Source of the DNA: Streptococcus oralis subsp. dentisani
Lineage (GTDB): Bacteria; Bacillota; Bacilli; Lactobacillales; Streptococcaceae
Direction of reading: 5' to 3'
DNA length: 64,000 nucleotides
Assembly: GCF_007475365.1 (NCBI RefSeq)
Contig: NZ_CP034442.1
Location: forward strand, 1,240,001 to 1,304,000
Below, piece by piece: positions 55,456-64,000 of the stretch. How positions within the stretch are numbered: the stretch's first letter is position 1; every line of letters begins with the position of its first letter. The notes under the pieces are model-generated. The model made no database searches, had not been told where the DNA came from, and saw only the letters and a list, made by a program, of their open reading frames with translations. The position numbers and the translations under genes were made by a program.

Positions 55456-55910
55456 AAAAACAAATCTTTCACGATGCAGCCGCTGGTGTTCTTATCGGCC
55501 TCATCCTCTCTATCATCTTTTCACTCATGTACGCCCCAAATACCTATGCGCCACTGAGTTCCGATTCTCTAATCGGCCAAGTGATGCTTCAACATCAGGT
55601 TCACGGTGCCCTCGTCTTGCTCTACTGCACACTTATCTGGGCAGCTATCGGTATTCTCTTCAACTTTGGCAAGCAATTATTCAGCCGTGACTGGAGCATG
55701 CTTCGTGCAACACTTTCCCATTTTTTCCTCATGCTGGCTGGCTTTATCCCACTGGCAACTCTGGCTGGTTGGTTTCCCTTCCACTGGACCTTCTATCTCC
55801 AGCTCATTCCAGAGTTTGCGATTGTCTACCTCATCATCTGGGCTATTCTCTATAAAAGAGAAGCTAAAAAAGTAGACCACATCAATCAACTTTTGGCCCA
55901 TAAAAAGTAA
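55452..55910 (+). CDS. DUF3021 membrane protein, LytTR partner
   Basis: 152 aa with four membrane helices, starting MKKQIFHDAAAGVLIGLILS. It overlaps the LytTR gene by ATGA, so the two are translationally coupled. In characterised systems the DUF3021 protein inhibits its LytTR partner. Confidence 0.88.
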   Translation: MKKQIFHDAAAGVLIGLILSIIFSLMYAPNTYAPLSSDSLIGQVMLQHQVHGALVLLYCTLIWAAIGILFNFGKQLFSRDWSMLRATLSHFFLMLAGFIPLATLAGWFPFHWTFYLQLIPEFAIVYLIIWAILYKREAKKVDHINQLLAHKK

Positions 55911-55915
55911 TAGAG

Positions 55916-55953
55916 AAAAAACCACTCACAAAAATGTGAGTGGGCTCTTTTTA
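55916..55953. terminator. Bidirectional terminator between the LytTR operon and mutS
   Basis: ACCACTCAC (55921-55929) / GTGAGTGG (55936-55943) flanked by A- and T-runs. Confidence 0.85.
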
Positions 55954-58485
55954 TAACTTTTGTTTGAACTCAACTAAGACATTCATAGCCTGCATAGGTG
56001 TCATGTTGTACACATCCAGTTTAGCTAATTCTGCTAGGATAGGATGTTCTTCAGGCGCATCAAAGAGTGACATCTGTTCAGTAACAGCACTCGTTTGTCT
56101 CATGGGAGCAGGGCTTTCCGTCCCTTGACTCTCCAGTTGAGTTAATATCTTATCCGCCCTTGCTAAAAGTTCTGCTGGTAAACCAGCGATCTTGGCAACG
56201 TGGATACCGTAGGATTTGTCAGCTGGCCCTGGTTCGATCTTGTGAAGGAAGGTTACCTGCCCATCCTGCTCCAAGGTTGCCACATGGACATTGACCAAGT
56301 GTTCCAGGCTGGACTCCAGACTAGTCAACTCATGATAGTGAGTGGCAAAGAGAGTTTTGGCTCCGATATGTTCATGAATGTATTCGATGATGGACTGGGC
56401 AAGAGCCATCCCGTCATAAGTTGCAGTCCCACGTCCCAATTCATCAAAGAGAATGAGAGAGTTCTTGGTCGCATGCGAAATGGCATTATTGGCCTCCATC
56501 ATCTCCACCATAAAGGTTGATTGACCTGAAACCAAGTCATCTGCTGCTCCGATACGGGTAAAGATGGCATCGAAGATAGGCAAATGGGCGCTCTCTGCCG
56601 GCACATAAGAACCTAGCTGGGCCATAACCGCCGTCATGGCTAGCTGACGCATGTAGGTAGACTTCCCGCTCATGTTGGGCCCTGTAATCAATTGAATACT
56701 GATGTCTTCTGTCATCTGAATCGTATTAGGAATATAGGTCTGGGCTCCCATGACCTTTTCAACGACAGCATGGCGCCCTTTCTGGATATCGATTTGTGAA
56801 TCATCCCCAAACTCAGGTCGAATCAAATGCTGGGTTTCAGCTACAACTGCTAGACTTTGCAAGACATCAACTGTCGCAATTCCTTGGGCTAGAGCCTGCA
56901 AACGCTGAATGTACTTGCTGACTTCTTCACGAATACGCATAAAGATTTCGTATTCTAGGTTGGCTGACTTCTCACGCGCCTCCAACATATCTCCCTCAAT
57001 ACGCGCCAACTCCTCAGTTCCAAAACGTTCGGAGTTTTTCAACGTCGCCTTGCGGAAAAAGTGGGCAGGAACATTTCCCAGTTGTGAATTGGTCACATGG
57101 AAATAATAGCCATCCTTTTTATTGTAGTCAATCTTAAGCGTGCTGATGCCAGAGTTTTCTCGCTCCTTAGCCTCAATCTCAGCAATCCAGCTAGTCCCTT
57201 CTCTGAGCACACGACGGTACTTGTCTAAGGTCTCATCAAATCCCGTACGGATAATGCCACCTTCCGTAATAACGTGAGGGGCTTCAGGAGCAATGGCAGT
57301 ACTAATCAAACTCTCCAACTCAGGGATGGCATCCAACTGTGCGATGAGGTAGGCTAGAGCAGGCTGCTCCATGCCTTCTAAAATCGCACGAATCCGTGGC
57401 ACACTGGATAAGGTGGTCGCCAACTGCAAGAGATCCTTGGGATTGGTCTTACCAAAGGAAACTCGACTAGCCAAGCGTTCGATGTCATAAACACCTTTGA
57501 GACTGTCCGTCAAATCACTACGCTCAAAGAAGTGGTCAAGAAAGACCTGCACCACCTCTTGACGTTGGATGATTCGTTCCTTATCAATCAAGGGACGATG
57601 GATCCAAGAGCGTAAGAGCCGCATACCCATAGCCGTTTTGGTTTCATCCAAAAGCCAGAAAAGACTCCCCTGCTTCTTGCCTGAACGAGCATTCTCTACC
57701 AGATCCAGACTGGCCTTGGTCGCATAATCCATCTGCAAGAAATCTTTGATTTCATAACGAATTACCGGTTTAAGATGATTCAATTCCCGCATCTGGGTAC
57801 GGTGGACATACTGAAGCAGCTTACTAGCTGCCGCTTGCTCCACAGCTGCTAAACGTGAATCCAGTAAATGAATGTCCTCAAAGCCTTCTTTCTCGTAGGA
57901 AAGTACCAGATTCATCTGACGACTGAGGATTTGTTCTTCTTCCTCAGACAAGTCATAACCCAGCACCACTTCACGAGCCTTGAGATTGCGAATTTCCCCA
58001 CAAACGAGGGTAAAGTCCAATAGACCCGTCACATAAAAATCACCCGTCACCAGGTCCATATAAGCCAGGCCAAATTGATTGCCATCACGATCTATGGCAA
58101 CCAAGAAATTGTTCTGACTATCCGGCTTACTGCTATCAACGACTGTACCTGGTGTGATGACCTGAACCACCTCTCGCTTAACAACCCCAACTGCTTGTTT
58201 GGGATCTTCCATCTGCTCGGCAATGGCCACCTTATAGCCCTGCTCAATCAAAACATCAATATACTGCTGGGCAGAATGATAGGGGACGCCCGCCATGGGT
58301 ATCGGATTTTCTGCATTTTTATTACGACTGGTCAGTGAAATCTCTAAAATCTGTGCCGCATTGATCGCATCTTCGTAAAACAGCTCATAAAAATCACCCA
58401 TCCGAAAGAGCAAAAAAGCATCTGGATATTGCTTTTTAATATCCACATACTGCTGCATACCAGGTGATAGTTTTTCTGTCGTCAT
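55951..58485 (-). CDS. mutS: DNA mismatch repair protein MutS (HexA)
   Basis: 844 aa from ATG 58485 ([17 protein letters not shown]), after AAGGAGAGAG, the length of pneumococcal HexA. The mismatch-reading F-x-E motif lies in [12 protein letters not shown] near residue 37. The ATPase has GPNMSGKST near residue 602 and DELGRGT. It recognises mispairs. It lies 50 bp after argR in the same direction. Confidence 0.97.
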   Translation of the reverse strand: MTTEKLSPGMQQYVDIKKQYPDAFLLFRMGDFYELFYEDAINAAQILEISLTSRNKNAENPIPMAGVPYHSAQQYIDVLIEQGYKVAIAEQMEDPKQAVGVVKREVVQVITPGTVVDSSKPDSQNNFLVAIDRDGNQFGLAYMDLVTGDFYVTGLLDFTLVCGEIRNLKAREVVLGYDLSEEEEQILSRQMNLVLSYEKEGFEDIHLLDSRLAAVEQAAASKLLQYVHRTQMRELNHLKPVIRYEIKDFLQMDYATKASLDLVENARSGKKQGSLFWLLDETKTAMGMRLLRSWIHRPLIDKERIIQRQEVVQVFLDHFFERSDLTDSLKGVYDIERLASRVSFGKTNPKDLLQLATTLSSVPRIRAILEGMEQPALAYLIAQLDAIPELESLISTAIAPEAPHVITEGGIIRTGFDETLDKYRRVLREGTSWIAEIEAKERENSGISTLKIDYNKKDGYYFHVTNSQLGNVPAHFFRKATLKNSERFGTEELARIEGDMLEAREKSANLEYEIFMRIREEVSKYIQRLQALAQGIATVDVLQSLAVVAETQHLIRPEFGDDSQIDIQKGRHAVVEKVMGAQTYIPNTIQMTEDISIQLITGPNMSGKSTYMRQLAMTAVMAQLGSYVPAESAHLPIFDAIFTRIGAADDLVSGQSTFMVEMMEANNAISHATKNSLILFDELGRGTATYDGMALAQSIIEYIHEHIGAKTLFATHYHELTSLESSLEHLVNVHVATLEQDGQVTFLHKIEPGPADKSYGIHVAKIAGLPAELLARADKILTQLESQGTESPAPMRQTSAVTEQMSLFDAPEEHPILAELAKLDVYNMTPMQAMNVLVEFKQKL

Positions 58486-58535
58486 ATTGGCTCTCTCCTT
58501 GTCAAAAATAAGGCTTGGGAACAAGTCCCAAAACC

Positions 58536-58982
58536 CTATTCATCCTTCATCAAATCTAGCAAACGCTCTTCCATGAGCTTGGCAACATACTGGTCTCGAC
58601 AAATAACCAGTAAGGTATTGGCACCAGCAACCGTCCCTAAAATAGCCTCGTCCTTATTTTCATCAACAATATTTGCTAAAACAGCCGCTTCTCCCAGCTT
58701 GGTATGAAGTACCAAAGTAAACTCTGCTCTCGCAATTCCTTCTAGATGATGCGACAAAAACTCTACCAAATCAATCTTTTCTGTTTCATTCGCTAGCACA
58801 TAATATACCATACCATTTTTCTTAACCTTGATCAAGCCGATCTCGCGCAGATCGCGAGACAAGGTCGTTTGCGTCACAAAGACATTCCGAACTTCTAGGC
58901 GATCTTGAATATCCTTTTGTGTAGCTAGTTTTTCCTCAGTGATCATCTTTTTAATCAACTGGTGTCGTTCTTTTTTTCTCAT
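58536..58982 (-). CDS. argR: ArgR-family arginine repressor
   Basis: 148 aa. A winged helix lies at residues 1-70 ([17 protein letters not shown]) and a C-terminal hexamerisation domain follows. The arginine-binding motif usually read GT(I/V)AGDDT is [12 protein letters not shown] here, so both aspartates are absent. Streptococci have several ArgR paralogues, some lacking these residues. It is divergent from argS across a region with an ARG-box-like site. Confidence 0.93.
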   Translation of the reverse strand: MRKKERHQLIKKMITEEKLATQKDIQDRLEVRNVFVTQTTLSRDLREIGLIKVKKNGMVYYVLANETEKIDLVEFLSHHLEGIARAEFTLVLHTKLGEAAVLANIVDENKDEAILGTVAGANTLLVICRDQYVAKLMEERLLDLMKDE

Positions 58983-58996
58983 ATCAACCTCTTACA

Positions 58997-59010
58997 TGAA
59001 TATTTATAAC
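58997..59010. promoter_or_regulatory. ARG-box-like site
   Basis: TGAATATTTATAAC resembles TGAATNNNNATTCA in its first half. It lies 15 bp before argR. A second half-site, CTGAATAATTCA, is at 59053-59064. Confidence 0.45.
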
Positions 59011-59037
59011 CGATTTCGGGTTTATTTTTAGATATAA

Positions 59038-59102
59038 TTATACCAAAAAAACTGAATAATTCAAAAAAATCTTTCTTCTTTCACTAAATTTATGATAAAA
59101 TA
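59038..59102. promoter_or_regulatory. Divergent extended -10 promoters of argR and argS
   Basis: TGGTATAAT on the minus strand (-10 at 59038-59043) for argR, and TGATAAAAT on the plus strand (-10 at 59097-59102) for argS. Confidence 0.55.
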
Positions 59103-59129
59103 GAATAAAAGTCCAAAAGGAGCCTACTT

Positions 59130-60818
59130 ATGAGTACAAAAAAACTGATTGCTAGTGAATTGGCTAGCGTCATCGATAGCCTAGATCAAGAGGCTATTTT
59201 CAATTTATTAGAACAACCAAAAAACTCTGACATGGGAGATATCGCTTTTCCTGCTTTCTCACTTGCAAAAGTCGAACGCAAAGCCCCTCAAATGATTGCT
59301 GCTGAAATCGCTGAAAAAATCAACAGCCAAGCCTTTGAAAAAGTTGTTGCAACTGGTCCTTACGTCAACTTCTTCCTTGATAAATCTGCCATTTCTGGAG
59401 CAGTTATCAAAGAGATCATCGAAAAAGGATCTGACTACGCTCAACAAACGGAAGGCAAAGAGCAAAATATCACGATTGACCTATCAAGTCCAAACATCGC
59501 AAAACCCTTCTCAGTAGGTCACTTGCGTTCAACAGTTATCGGAGATGCTCTTTCTAATATCTTTAAGAAAATGGGCTACAACACTATTAAAATCAACCAC
59601 CTTGGAGACTGGGGTAAACAGTTTGGTCTTCTCATGGTTGCCTATAAAAAATGGGGAAGTAAGGAAGCCGTCGAAGCTAATCCGATTGACGAATTGTTGA
59701 AATTGTACGTTCGCATCAATGCCGAAATCGAAAATGACCCAGCTCTTGATGATGAAGGACGTCTCTGGTTTAAAAAATTGGAAGATGGCGATCCAGAAGC
59801 AACTCAACTTTGGCAATGGTTCCGTGATGAAAGTTTGGTTGAGTTCAACCGCATTTACAAACTGTTAAACGTTGAATTTGACAGCTTAAACGGGGAGGCC
59901 TTCTATAATGACAAGATGGACGAGGCCGTGCAAATCCTTGAAGAAAAAGGCTTGCTAGAAGAATCACGCGGAGCTAGCATTGTTAACCTCGATGATGTTG
60001 AACTTCCACCTGCTATGATTAAGAAATCTGACGGTGCAACCCTCTACATCACACGTGATATTGCGACAGCTATCTACCGTGCACGTACTTACAATTTTGT
60101 TAAGAATATCTATGCGGTTGGTCAAGAGCAGTCTAACCACTTTAAACAGTTAAAAGCCGTCTTGAAAAAAATGGGATTTGACTGGAGCGATGATATGATT
60201 CATGTAGACTTCGGTTTGGTAACCAAGAACCGTCAAAAGCTCTCTACTCGTAAGGGAAATATTATCCTGCTCGAACCTACTCTTCAAGAAGCTATCAGCC
60301 GTGCTAAAGCACAAATTGAAGCGAAAAATCCTGATCTCGAAAACAAAGAGCAGGTTGCCCAAGCTGTCGGAGTAGGAGCTGTTAAATTCTACGACCTCAA
60401 GACTGACCGCCGAAATGGTTACGACTTTGACCTCGAAGCTATGGTTTCCTTTGAAGGAGAAACTGGTCCATACATCCAATACGCTTACGCTCGTATCCAA
60501 TCTCTCCTTAGAAAAGCAGACTTCCAACCAAATGCTCAAGCAAATTACAGTCTAAATGATGCTGAAAGCTGGGAAATTATCAAACTTCTCCAAGACTTTG
60601 CCCGTGTCATCAAACGCGCATCTGTTAACTATGATCCATCGCTCATTGCCAAGTATGCAATCAGCTTAGCTCAAGCTTTCAATAAATACTATGCCCACAC
60701 TCGTATTCTGGATGAAAGCCCAGAGCGCGACAGCCGTCTAGCCCTCAGCTACGCAACAGCTGTTGTTCTCAAAGAAGCCCTTCGTTTGCTTGGAGTAGAA
60801 GCACCAGAGAAGATGTGA
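59130..60818 (+). CDS. argS: Arginyl-tRNA synthetase
   Basis: 562 aa. An N-terminal additional domain, the class I HIGH-like site SVGHLRST near residue 130, and the C-terminal DALR anticodon domain are present. It has STRKGN in place of a standard KMSKS loop, as in many ArgRS. It charges tRNA-Arg. AAAGGAG lies upstream. Its 3' flank is a 430-bp series of hairpins. Confidence 0.97.
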   Translation: MSTKKLIASELASVIDSLDQEAIFNLLEQPKNSDMGDIAFPAFSLAKVERKAPQMIAAEIAEKINSQAFEKVVATGPYVNFFLDKSAISGAVIKEIIEKGSDYAQQTEGKEQNITIDLSSPNIAKPFSVGHLRSTVIGDALSNIFKKMGYNTIKINHLGDWGKQFGLLMVAYKKWGSKEAVEANPIDELLKLYVRINAEIENDPALDDEGRLWFKKLEDGDPEATQLWQWFRDESLVEFNRIYKLLNVEFDSLNGEAFYNDKMDEAVQILEEKGLLEESRGASIVNLDDVELPPAMIKKSDGATLYITRDIATAIYRARTYNFVKNIYAVGQEQSNHFKQLKAVLKKMGFDWSDDMIHVDFGLVTKNRQKLSTRKGNIILLEPTLQEAISRAKAQIEAKNPDLENKEQVAQAVGVGAVKFYDLKTDRRNGYDFDLEAMVSFEGETGPYIQYAYARIQSLLRKADFQPNAQANYSLNDAESWEIIKLLQDFARVIKRASVNYDPSLIAKYAISLAQAFNKYYAHTRILDESPERDSRLALSYATAVVLKEALRLLGVEAPEKM

Positions 60819-60825
60819 TTCAGTA

Positions 60826-61090
60826 CTAACAATTGGAACTAAAGTTCCTAATTGTTAGACGCTAGCCGCTTATGCTTATATGCGAACTAGCTAACTGCTT
60901 CACTAGTCATGACCCCTAAATATAATCGATTTAGAGGCCATGACGTCGTAACTATGGTGATTTGGCTAGGCGCTTCACTAGTTCTGGGACATAAATATTA
61001 TCGATTTATGTCCCAGAACGTCGTAACCAGTACGAATTGCCTAAACGCTTTACTAATTCACCAAACCAAATAAAATCGATTTGATTTGGT
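60826..61090 (+). repeat. Series of hairpins with conserved loops after argS
   Basis: Hairpin 0 (60826-60858) is CTAACAATT-GGAAC / GTTCC-TAATTGTTAG. Hairpins A (60906-60944), B (60981-61019) and C (61060-61090) each lie in a roughly 75-bp unit opening CGCTTCACTA and closing GTCGTAA. The loops share AAATAnnATCGATTT. The stem arms are GTCATG/CATGAC in A, GTTCTGGGACAT / ATGTCCCAGAAC in B, and ACCAAA/TTTGGT in C: different sequences, each self-complementary. No gene is present from 60819 to 61298. Confidence 0.75.
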
Positions 61091-61232
61091 TCATGTCGTA
61101 ATCTTTAAATCACTTAATTGCAAAGCAATCTAAGTAACTAACACCAAATCCTATACGGACTTTTCAGTTAAAGGTCAAGACCGTCTTGTTTTATCTGTCG
61201 GATACCTGTTCCGCTAGTCTAATCACTTAGTT

Positions 61233-61259
61233 GAAAAGCGAAAATTTCTTTCGCTTTTC
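61233..61259 (+). terminator. Terminator after the hairpin series
   Basis: GAAAAGCGAAA (61233-61243) / TTTCGCTTTTC (61249-61259), an 11-bp stem, then TTAT. Confidence 0.7.
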
Positions 61260-61298
61260 TTATGCCATCAACTTTTTTATCAAACCAGGAGAAATTTT

Positions 61299-61544
61299 AT
61301 GAGCCAGTATGCTTATATCTTAGTTCTTATCAGTCTTGTCGTTCTTTTTCTCATCAATAAATACGAAAAAGAAAAACTTCAACAACTCCTTCAGGAACAG
61401 CTTCTGAGGGACGAAGCTTTCAAAACAGACATACGCGAAAGGATCCAAACAACGGAAAATATCAATGATGTGATTGACTACATCAATAAAGGTTACCGTT
61501 TGGGACTCCTGCTTTCTAAGGAAATCACTGAGCAATTGAAATAA
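61299..61544 (+). CDS. Small membrane-anchored coiled-coil protein
   Basis: 81 aa. One N-terminal membrane helix (about residues 4-20) is followed by a charged helical, probably coiled-coil region (EKEKLQQLLQEQLLRDEA). The C-terminal INDVIDYINKGYRLGLLLSK is likely amphipathic. The start follows CCAGGAG. No family name is recognised; function is unknown. Confidence 0.75.
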   Translation: MSQYAYILVLISLVVLFLINKYEKEKLQQLLQEQLLRDEAFKTDIRERIQTTENINDVIDYINKGYRLGLLLSKEITEQLK

Positions 61545-61547
61545 GGG

Positions 61548-61578
61548 AATCCGAGAAGCTTTCTTCTCGGATTTTTTA
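61548..61578 (+). terminator. Terminator of the 81-aa gene
   Basis: AATCCGAGAAG (61548-61558) / CTTCTCGGATT (61563-61573), then TTTTT. Confidence 0.9.
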
Positions 61579-61660
61579 CTCCCATCAATACCATTTCCTT
61601 GTGATAATCATATCTTTCATATGATTTTTCTGAAATTTTCTAAATTTTTCAAAAATTCTC

Positions 61661-61717
61661 TTGCATTTTTCATAAGTTTCTTGTAGAATAGTAGCTATCT
61701 ATTCAGATTATTCTGAA
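61661..61717 (+). promoter_or_regulatory. Promoter and candidate operator of the Nramp-related gene
   Basis: TTGCAT (61661-61666), 17 bp, TAGAAT (61684-61689). Thirteen bases further is the palindrome TTCAGA-TTAT-TCTGAA (61702-61717), placed over the start of the transcript where a repressor would block it. Confidence 0.6.
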
Positions 61718-61739
61718 AATTCAAAAACGGGAGGTTTTT

Positions 61740-63002
61740 ATGTCACAAGTTACTTCATCACACCAGTCTACCTGGACAAGCAAGCTAAAAGCAATGGGAC
61801 CCGGGATCCTAATGGCTTCCGCTGCAGTCGGAGGTTCTCACATCGTATCCTCCACTCAAGCCGGTGGTTCTTATGGATGGTCTCTGCTTCTCTTGGTCAT
61901 CTTAGCCAATGTTTTTAAATATCCATTTTTCCGTTTTGGTGCTGAATACACAGCAGATACTGGAAAGACCTTGGTTGAAGGCTATGCCGAAAAAGGGAAA
62001 CTCTATCTCTGGATTTTCTTTATTCTCAATGTCTTTTCTGCCTTGATCAATACTGCAGGTGTTGCCATCCTTTGCTCAGCCATCATTGCTAGCGCCTTTC
62101 CAATGATTGGACTTAGCATCACTCAATGGTCCCTCATCCTTGTTGCACTCATTTGGGCTATGTTGCTCTTTGGGGGTTACAAACTGTTGGATGGTATGGC
62201 AAAATGGATCATGTCTGCCTTGACTATTGCAACTGTTCTTGCCGTCATCATTGCTGCCGTTAAGCACCCAGAATACAGCTCTGATTTTATCGAGAAAACA
62301 CCTTGGCAAATGGCAGCCCTACCCTTTATCGTTTCCCTTCTAGGCTGGATGCCTGCCCCTATTGAAATCTCAGCTATCAACTCACTCTGGTCTGCTGAAA
62401 AGAAAAAGACCGTCAACTTTAATACAGAGGATGCTCTTTTCGACTTTAACGTTGGTTACATTGGAACTGCTATCCTAGCTGTATTCTTTGTGGCACTAGG
62501 AGCACTTATTCAATATCCTACAGGGCAAGCGGTTGAAGCGGCTTCTGCCAAATACATATCGCAATTTGTGGGCATGTATGCCTCTGTCCTTGGCGAATGG
62601 TCTCGATATTTGATTACCTTCATCGCTTTCCTCTGTATCTTTGGGACAGTGATTACTGTCATCGATGGCTATTCACGTGTCAATCAGGCATCCCTTCAAC
62701 TCTTGGCAAATCAAAAAGAGGATAATCGTAAATCTTTGAACATCTGGATGACCATCACAGCTATCATTGGTATCGTCATCATCAAGTTCTTTGCCGGTCA
62801 AGTTTCAACCATGCTCCGCTTTGCCATGATTGGATCTTTTCTTACAACACCATTCTTTGCCCTTTTGAACTATGTCTTGGTCACAGGTGAAAATAAAAAT
62901 CTTCCTTCTTGGTTGAAACTCCTCGCCATTGCAGGATTGATCTTCCTCTTTGGATTTGCCATCTTCTTTATCTATGCACTTGCCATCGGAAAAGCAGGTT
63001 AG
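61740..63002 (+). CDS. Nramp-related divalent metal transporter lacking the DPGN motif
   Basis: 420 aa with about eleven membrane helices. It starts the core with GPGILMASAAVGGSHIV, the place where canonical MntH proteins have the metal-binding DPGN. Helix 6 reads SLLGWMPAPIEISAI, where typical Nramp has MPH. This is the profile of Nramp-related proteins, some of which move Mg2+ or other ions rather than Mn2+/Fe2+. The ribosome binding site is GGGAGG. It is monocistronic with its own terminator. Substrate is unknown. Confidence 0.82.
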   Translation: MSQVTSSHQSTWTSKLKAMGPGILMASAAVGGSHIVSSTQAGGSYGWSLLLLVILANVFKYPFFRFGAEYTADTGKTLVEGYAEKGKLYLWIFFILNVFSALINTAGVAILCSAIIASAFPMIGLSITQWSLILVALIWAMLLFGGYKLLDGMAKWIMSALTIATVLAVIIAAVKHPEYSSDFIEKTPWQMAALPFIVSLLGWMPAPIEISAINSLWSAEKKKTVNFNTEDALFDFNVGYIGTAILAVFFVALGALIQYPTGQAVEAASAKYISQFVGMYASVLGEWSRYLITFIAFLCIFGTVITVIDGYSRVNQASLQLLANQKEDNRKSLNIWMTITAIIGIVIIKFFAGQVSTMLRFAMIGSFLTTPFFALLNYVLVTGENKNLPSWLKLLAIAGLIFLFGFAIFFIYALAIGKAG

Positions 63003-63012
63003 TTCACAAAGC

Positions 63013-63036
63013 AGCACCCTTGTCTGGGTGCTTTTT
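63013..63036 (+). terminator. Terminator of the Nramp-related gene
   Basis: AGCACCC (63013-63019) / GGGTGCT (63026-63032), then TTTT. Confidence 0.9.
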
Positions 63037-63043
63037 CTGCATT

Positions 63044-63073
63044 CAAAAGGCAGTTGAGAAAACCTAACTGCCT
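63044..63073 (-). terminator. Terminator of nrdI
   Basis: On the minus strand AGGCAGTT (63066-63073) / AACTGCCT (63048-63055), then TTTG. Confidence 0.75.
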
Positions 63074-63085
63074 ACTTGAACGATT

Positions 63086-63556
63086 CTAACTTTCTGAATC
63101 CAATCCATATAAGTCCGCGATAATCGCTGCGACCTTTTTAATATCTCCCAGCATGCCACGCATTTCAAAGTCAGCCAATACAGGGAAACCAAAGCGCTGG
63201 CTGTACTGCTTGGCAGTCAGACAGTATTGGTTATTAAAATTGCGATTACCAGATCCCACTACCCCAAAACACTTACTAGCATTGTCTCCATAAGCGATAA
63301 AGTCGCCCACTGGAGTCGTTAGAATCTCAACATCACCGTTATCGACACCATTTCCACCTTCTAGATAAGTTGGTAAAAAGGCGACATAAGGGTGATCCAT
63401 CTCAAAGAATTCTTGACCTTCCTTGACTAGATCCTTGATATGAATCTTTTGGACCTCAATCCCTTCGTACTGAGACAAGAGATAGTCCTTAAGTCGGGTT
63501 ACAAAACTCTCTGTATTCCCGCTCAAACTGATATACACTAAGGATATTTTTTTCAT
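63086..63556 (-). CDS. nrdI: NrdI-like flavodoxin
   Basis: 156 aa. The FMN phosphate loop is [11 protein letters not shown] at residue 9, with the flavin loops TYLEGGNG and [13 protein letters not shown]. NrdI supplies oxidant to NrdF to assemble the dimanganese-tyrosyl radical in aerobic class Ib ribonucleotide reductase. nrdE/F/H are not in the window. Confidence 0.9.
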   Translation of the reverse strand: MKKISLVYISLSGNTESFVTRLKDYLLSQYEGIEVQKIHIKDLVKEGQEFFEMDHPYVAFLPTYLEGGNGVDNGDVEILTTPVGDFIAYGDNASKCFGVVGSGNRNFNNQYCLTAKQYSQRFGFPVLADFEMRGMLGDIKKVAAIIADLYGLDSES

Positions 63557-63585
63557 GTTAACCTCGATTTTTATGTTTACGATAT

Positions 63586-63625
63586 AAAAAGAACTAACAA
63601 GATTGTAACTTGATAGTTCCCTTTT
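63586..63625 (-). terminator. Terminator of the 3'-most membrane gene
   Basis: On the minus strand AAGGGAACTATCAAG / CTTGTTAGTTCTT, then TTTAT, downstream of the membrane-protein stop at 63634. Confidence 0.75.
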
Positions 63626-63633
63626 GTCAACTC

Positions 63634-64000
63634 TTATGCGAGCTCTTCTGTTTCGACTTCCTCAGACAAATCTTTTTGTTGACGCCACATCTTGTAAAAG
63701 ACAATGGCAAGGAAGAGGACATTGATAACAACAAATAAAATCGTTGTTCCCTTTCCAAGGACTTCTGTCCCTAGTCGCAAAGTTTCATCACGGATAGCTT
63801 GTACAGCATCTTGCATACCCATGTAAGTATAAATCGAACCAACAATGGCAAGCAAAACATAAGCAATGTAAGCATAATTTGCATATTGCAAATGATTACG
63901 AACCAAGAGCACAATACCTGCGACTACTAAAATCGCAGATAAAATAATCAAAACGATGTTAACAGTCGAATGCGATAATTCAGCTGTCTTATGTAGATAA
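63634..64000 (-). CDS. Small membrane protein, 5' end beyond window
   Basis: At least 122 codons. The frame stays open past the first possible internal start (63951) to the window edge, reading [19 protein letters not shown], so the true start lies outside. It has three or four membrane helices and an acidic C-terminus ([13 protein letters not shown]). No family is recognised; function is unknown. Confidence 0.7.
   Translation of the reverse strand, partial: YLHKTAELSHSTVNIVLIILSAILVVAGIVLLVRNHLQYANYAYIAYVLLAIVGSIYTYMGMQDAVQAIRDETLRLGTEVLGKGTTILFVVINVLFLAIVFYKMWRQQKDLSEEVETEELA

Noticed and set aside
60819..61298. CRISPR array after argS
   Set aside because: Units are about 75 bp, diverged, with self-complementary variable parts; no short identical repeats with unique spacers.

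Overview
The window reads as core chromosome of a Mitis-group Streptococcus close to S. mitis, S. oralis or S. pneumoniae. The evidence is low GC, AGGAGG-type ribosome binding sites, extended -10 promoters, a complete S10-spc-alpha ribosomal operon, anaerobic ribonucleotide reductase genes, CiaR-dependent small RNAs and BOX-type palindromic repeats. The species call is inference. No rRNA, tRNA, CRISPR array, prophage or full insertion sequence is visible.

Layout. 1-4.7 kb holds redox and accessory genes: a flavin fusion reductase cut by the window edge, an FMN reductase, a frameshifted MFS transporter and an AraC regulator. 4.7-11.7 kb holds three CiaR-type small RNA loci (one with a BOX-like insertion), acetyltransferases, leuS with a duplicated 3' end, a histidine phosphatase, and a PFL/ACT pair. 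11.9-26.8 kb is the ribosomal operon on the minus strand, from rpsJ to rplQ with secY, adk, infA and rpoA. Several of its gaps carry palindromic repeats. 27.0-31.2 kb is the nrdD-nrdG cluster behind paired NrdR-like boxes. 31.3-39.3 kb holds a Ccs4-like membrane protein preceded by an unlisted 47-codon gene with a ComX-type promoter, cardiolipin synthase, an iron-type alcohol dehydrogenase, a lipoprotein, folC, and the ireB-ruvX-DUF1292 operon. 39.4-49.3 kb holds a lipoprotein, an Spx regulator, the Mg2+ P-type ATPase mgtA, a proline peptidase, uvrA, corA and a DUF1129 protein. 49.4-61 kb is mostly DNA repair (tag, ruvA, mutL, mutS), with a LytTR/DUF3021 regulatory pair, argR and argS. 61-64 kb has a small membrane protein, an Nramp-related transporter, nrdI and a truncated membrane protein.

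The most interesting regulatory object is the mgtA leader. It has a sigma-A promoter, an M-box magnesium riboswitch, a terminator, then a 23-codon leader peptide beginning MQIDDHPEPHIH. The leader codons overlap one arm of an 18-bp stem, and that stem is mutually exclusive with a second hairpin abutting the mgtA ribosome binding site. This suggests a Gram-positive counterpart of the enterobacterial mgtL system, stacked behind the riboswitch.

A second theme is intergenic RNA structure. At least three repeat families keep their loop or frame sequence while the stem arms change in a complementary way: after argS, upstream of folC, and inside the ribosomal operon. All functional statements rest on reading motifs and family knowledge; no database search was run.
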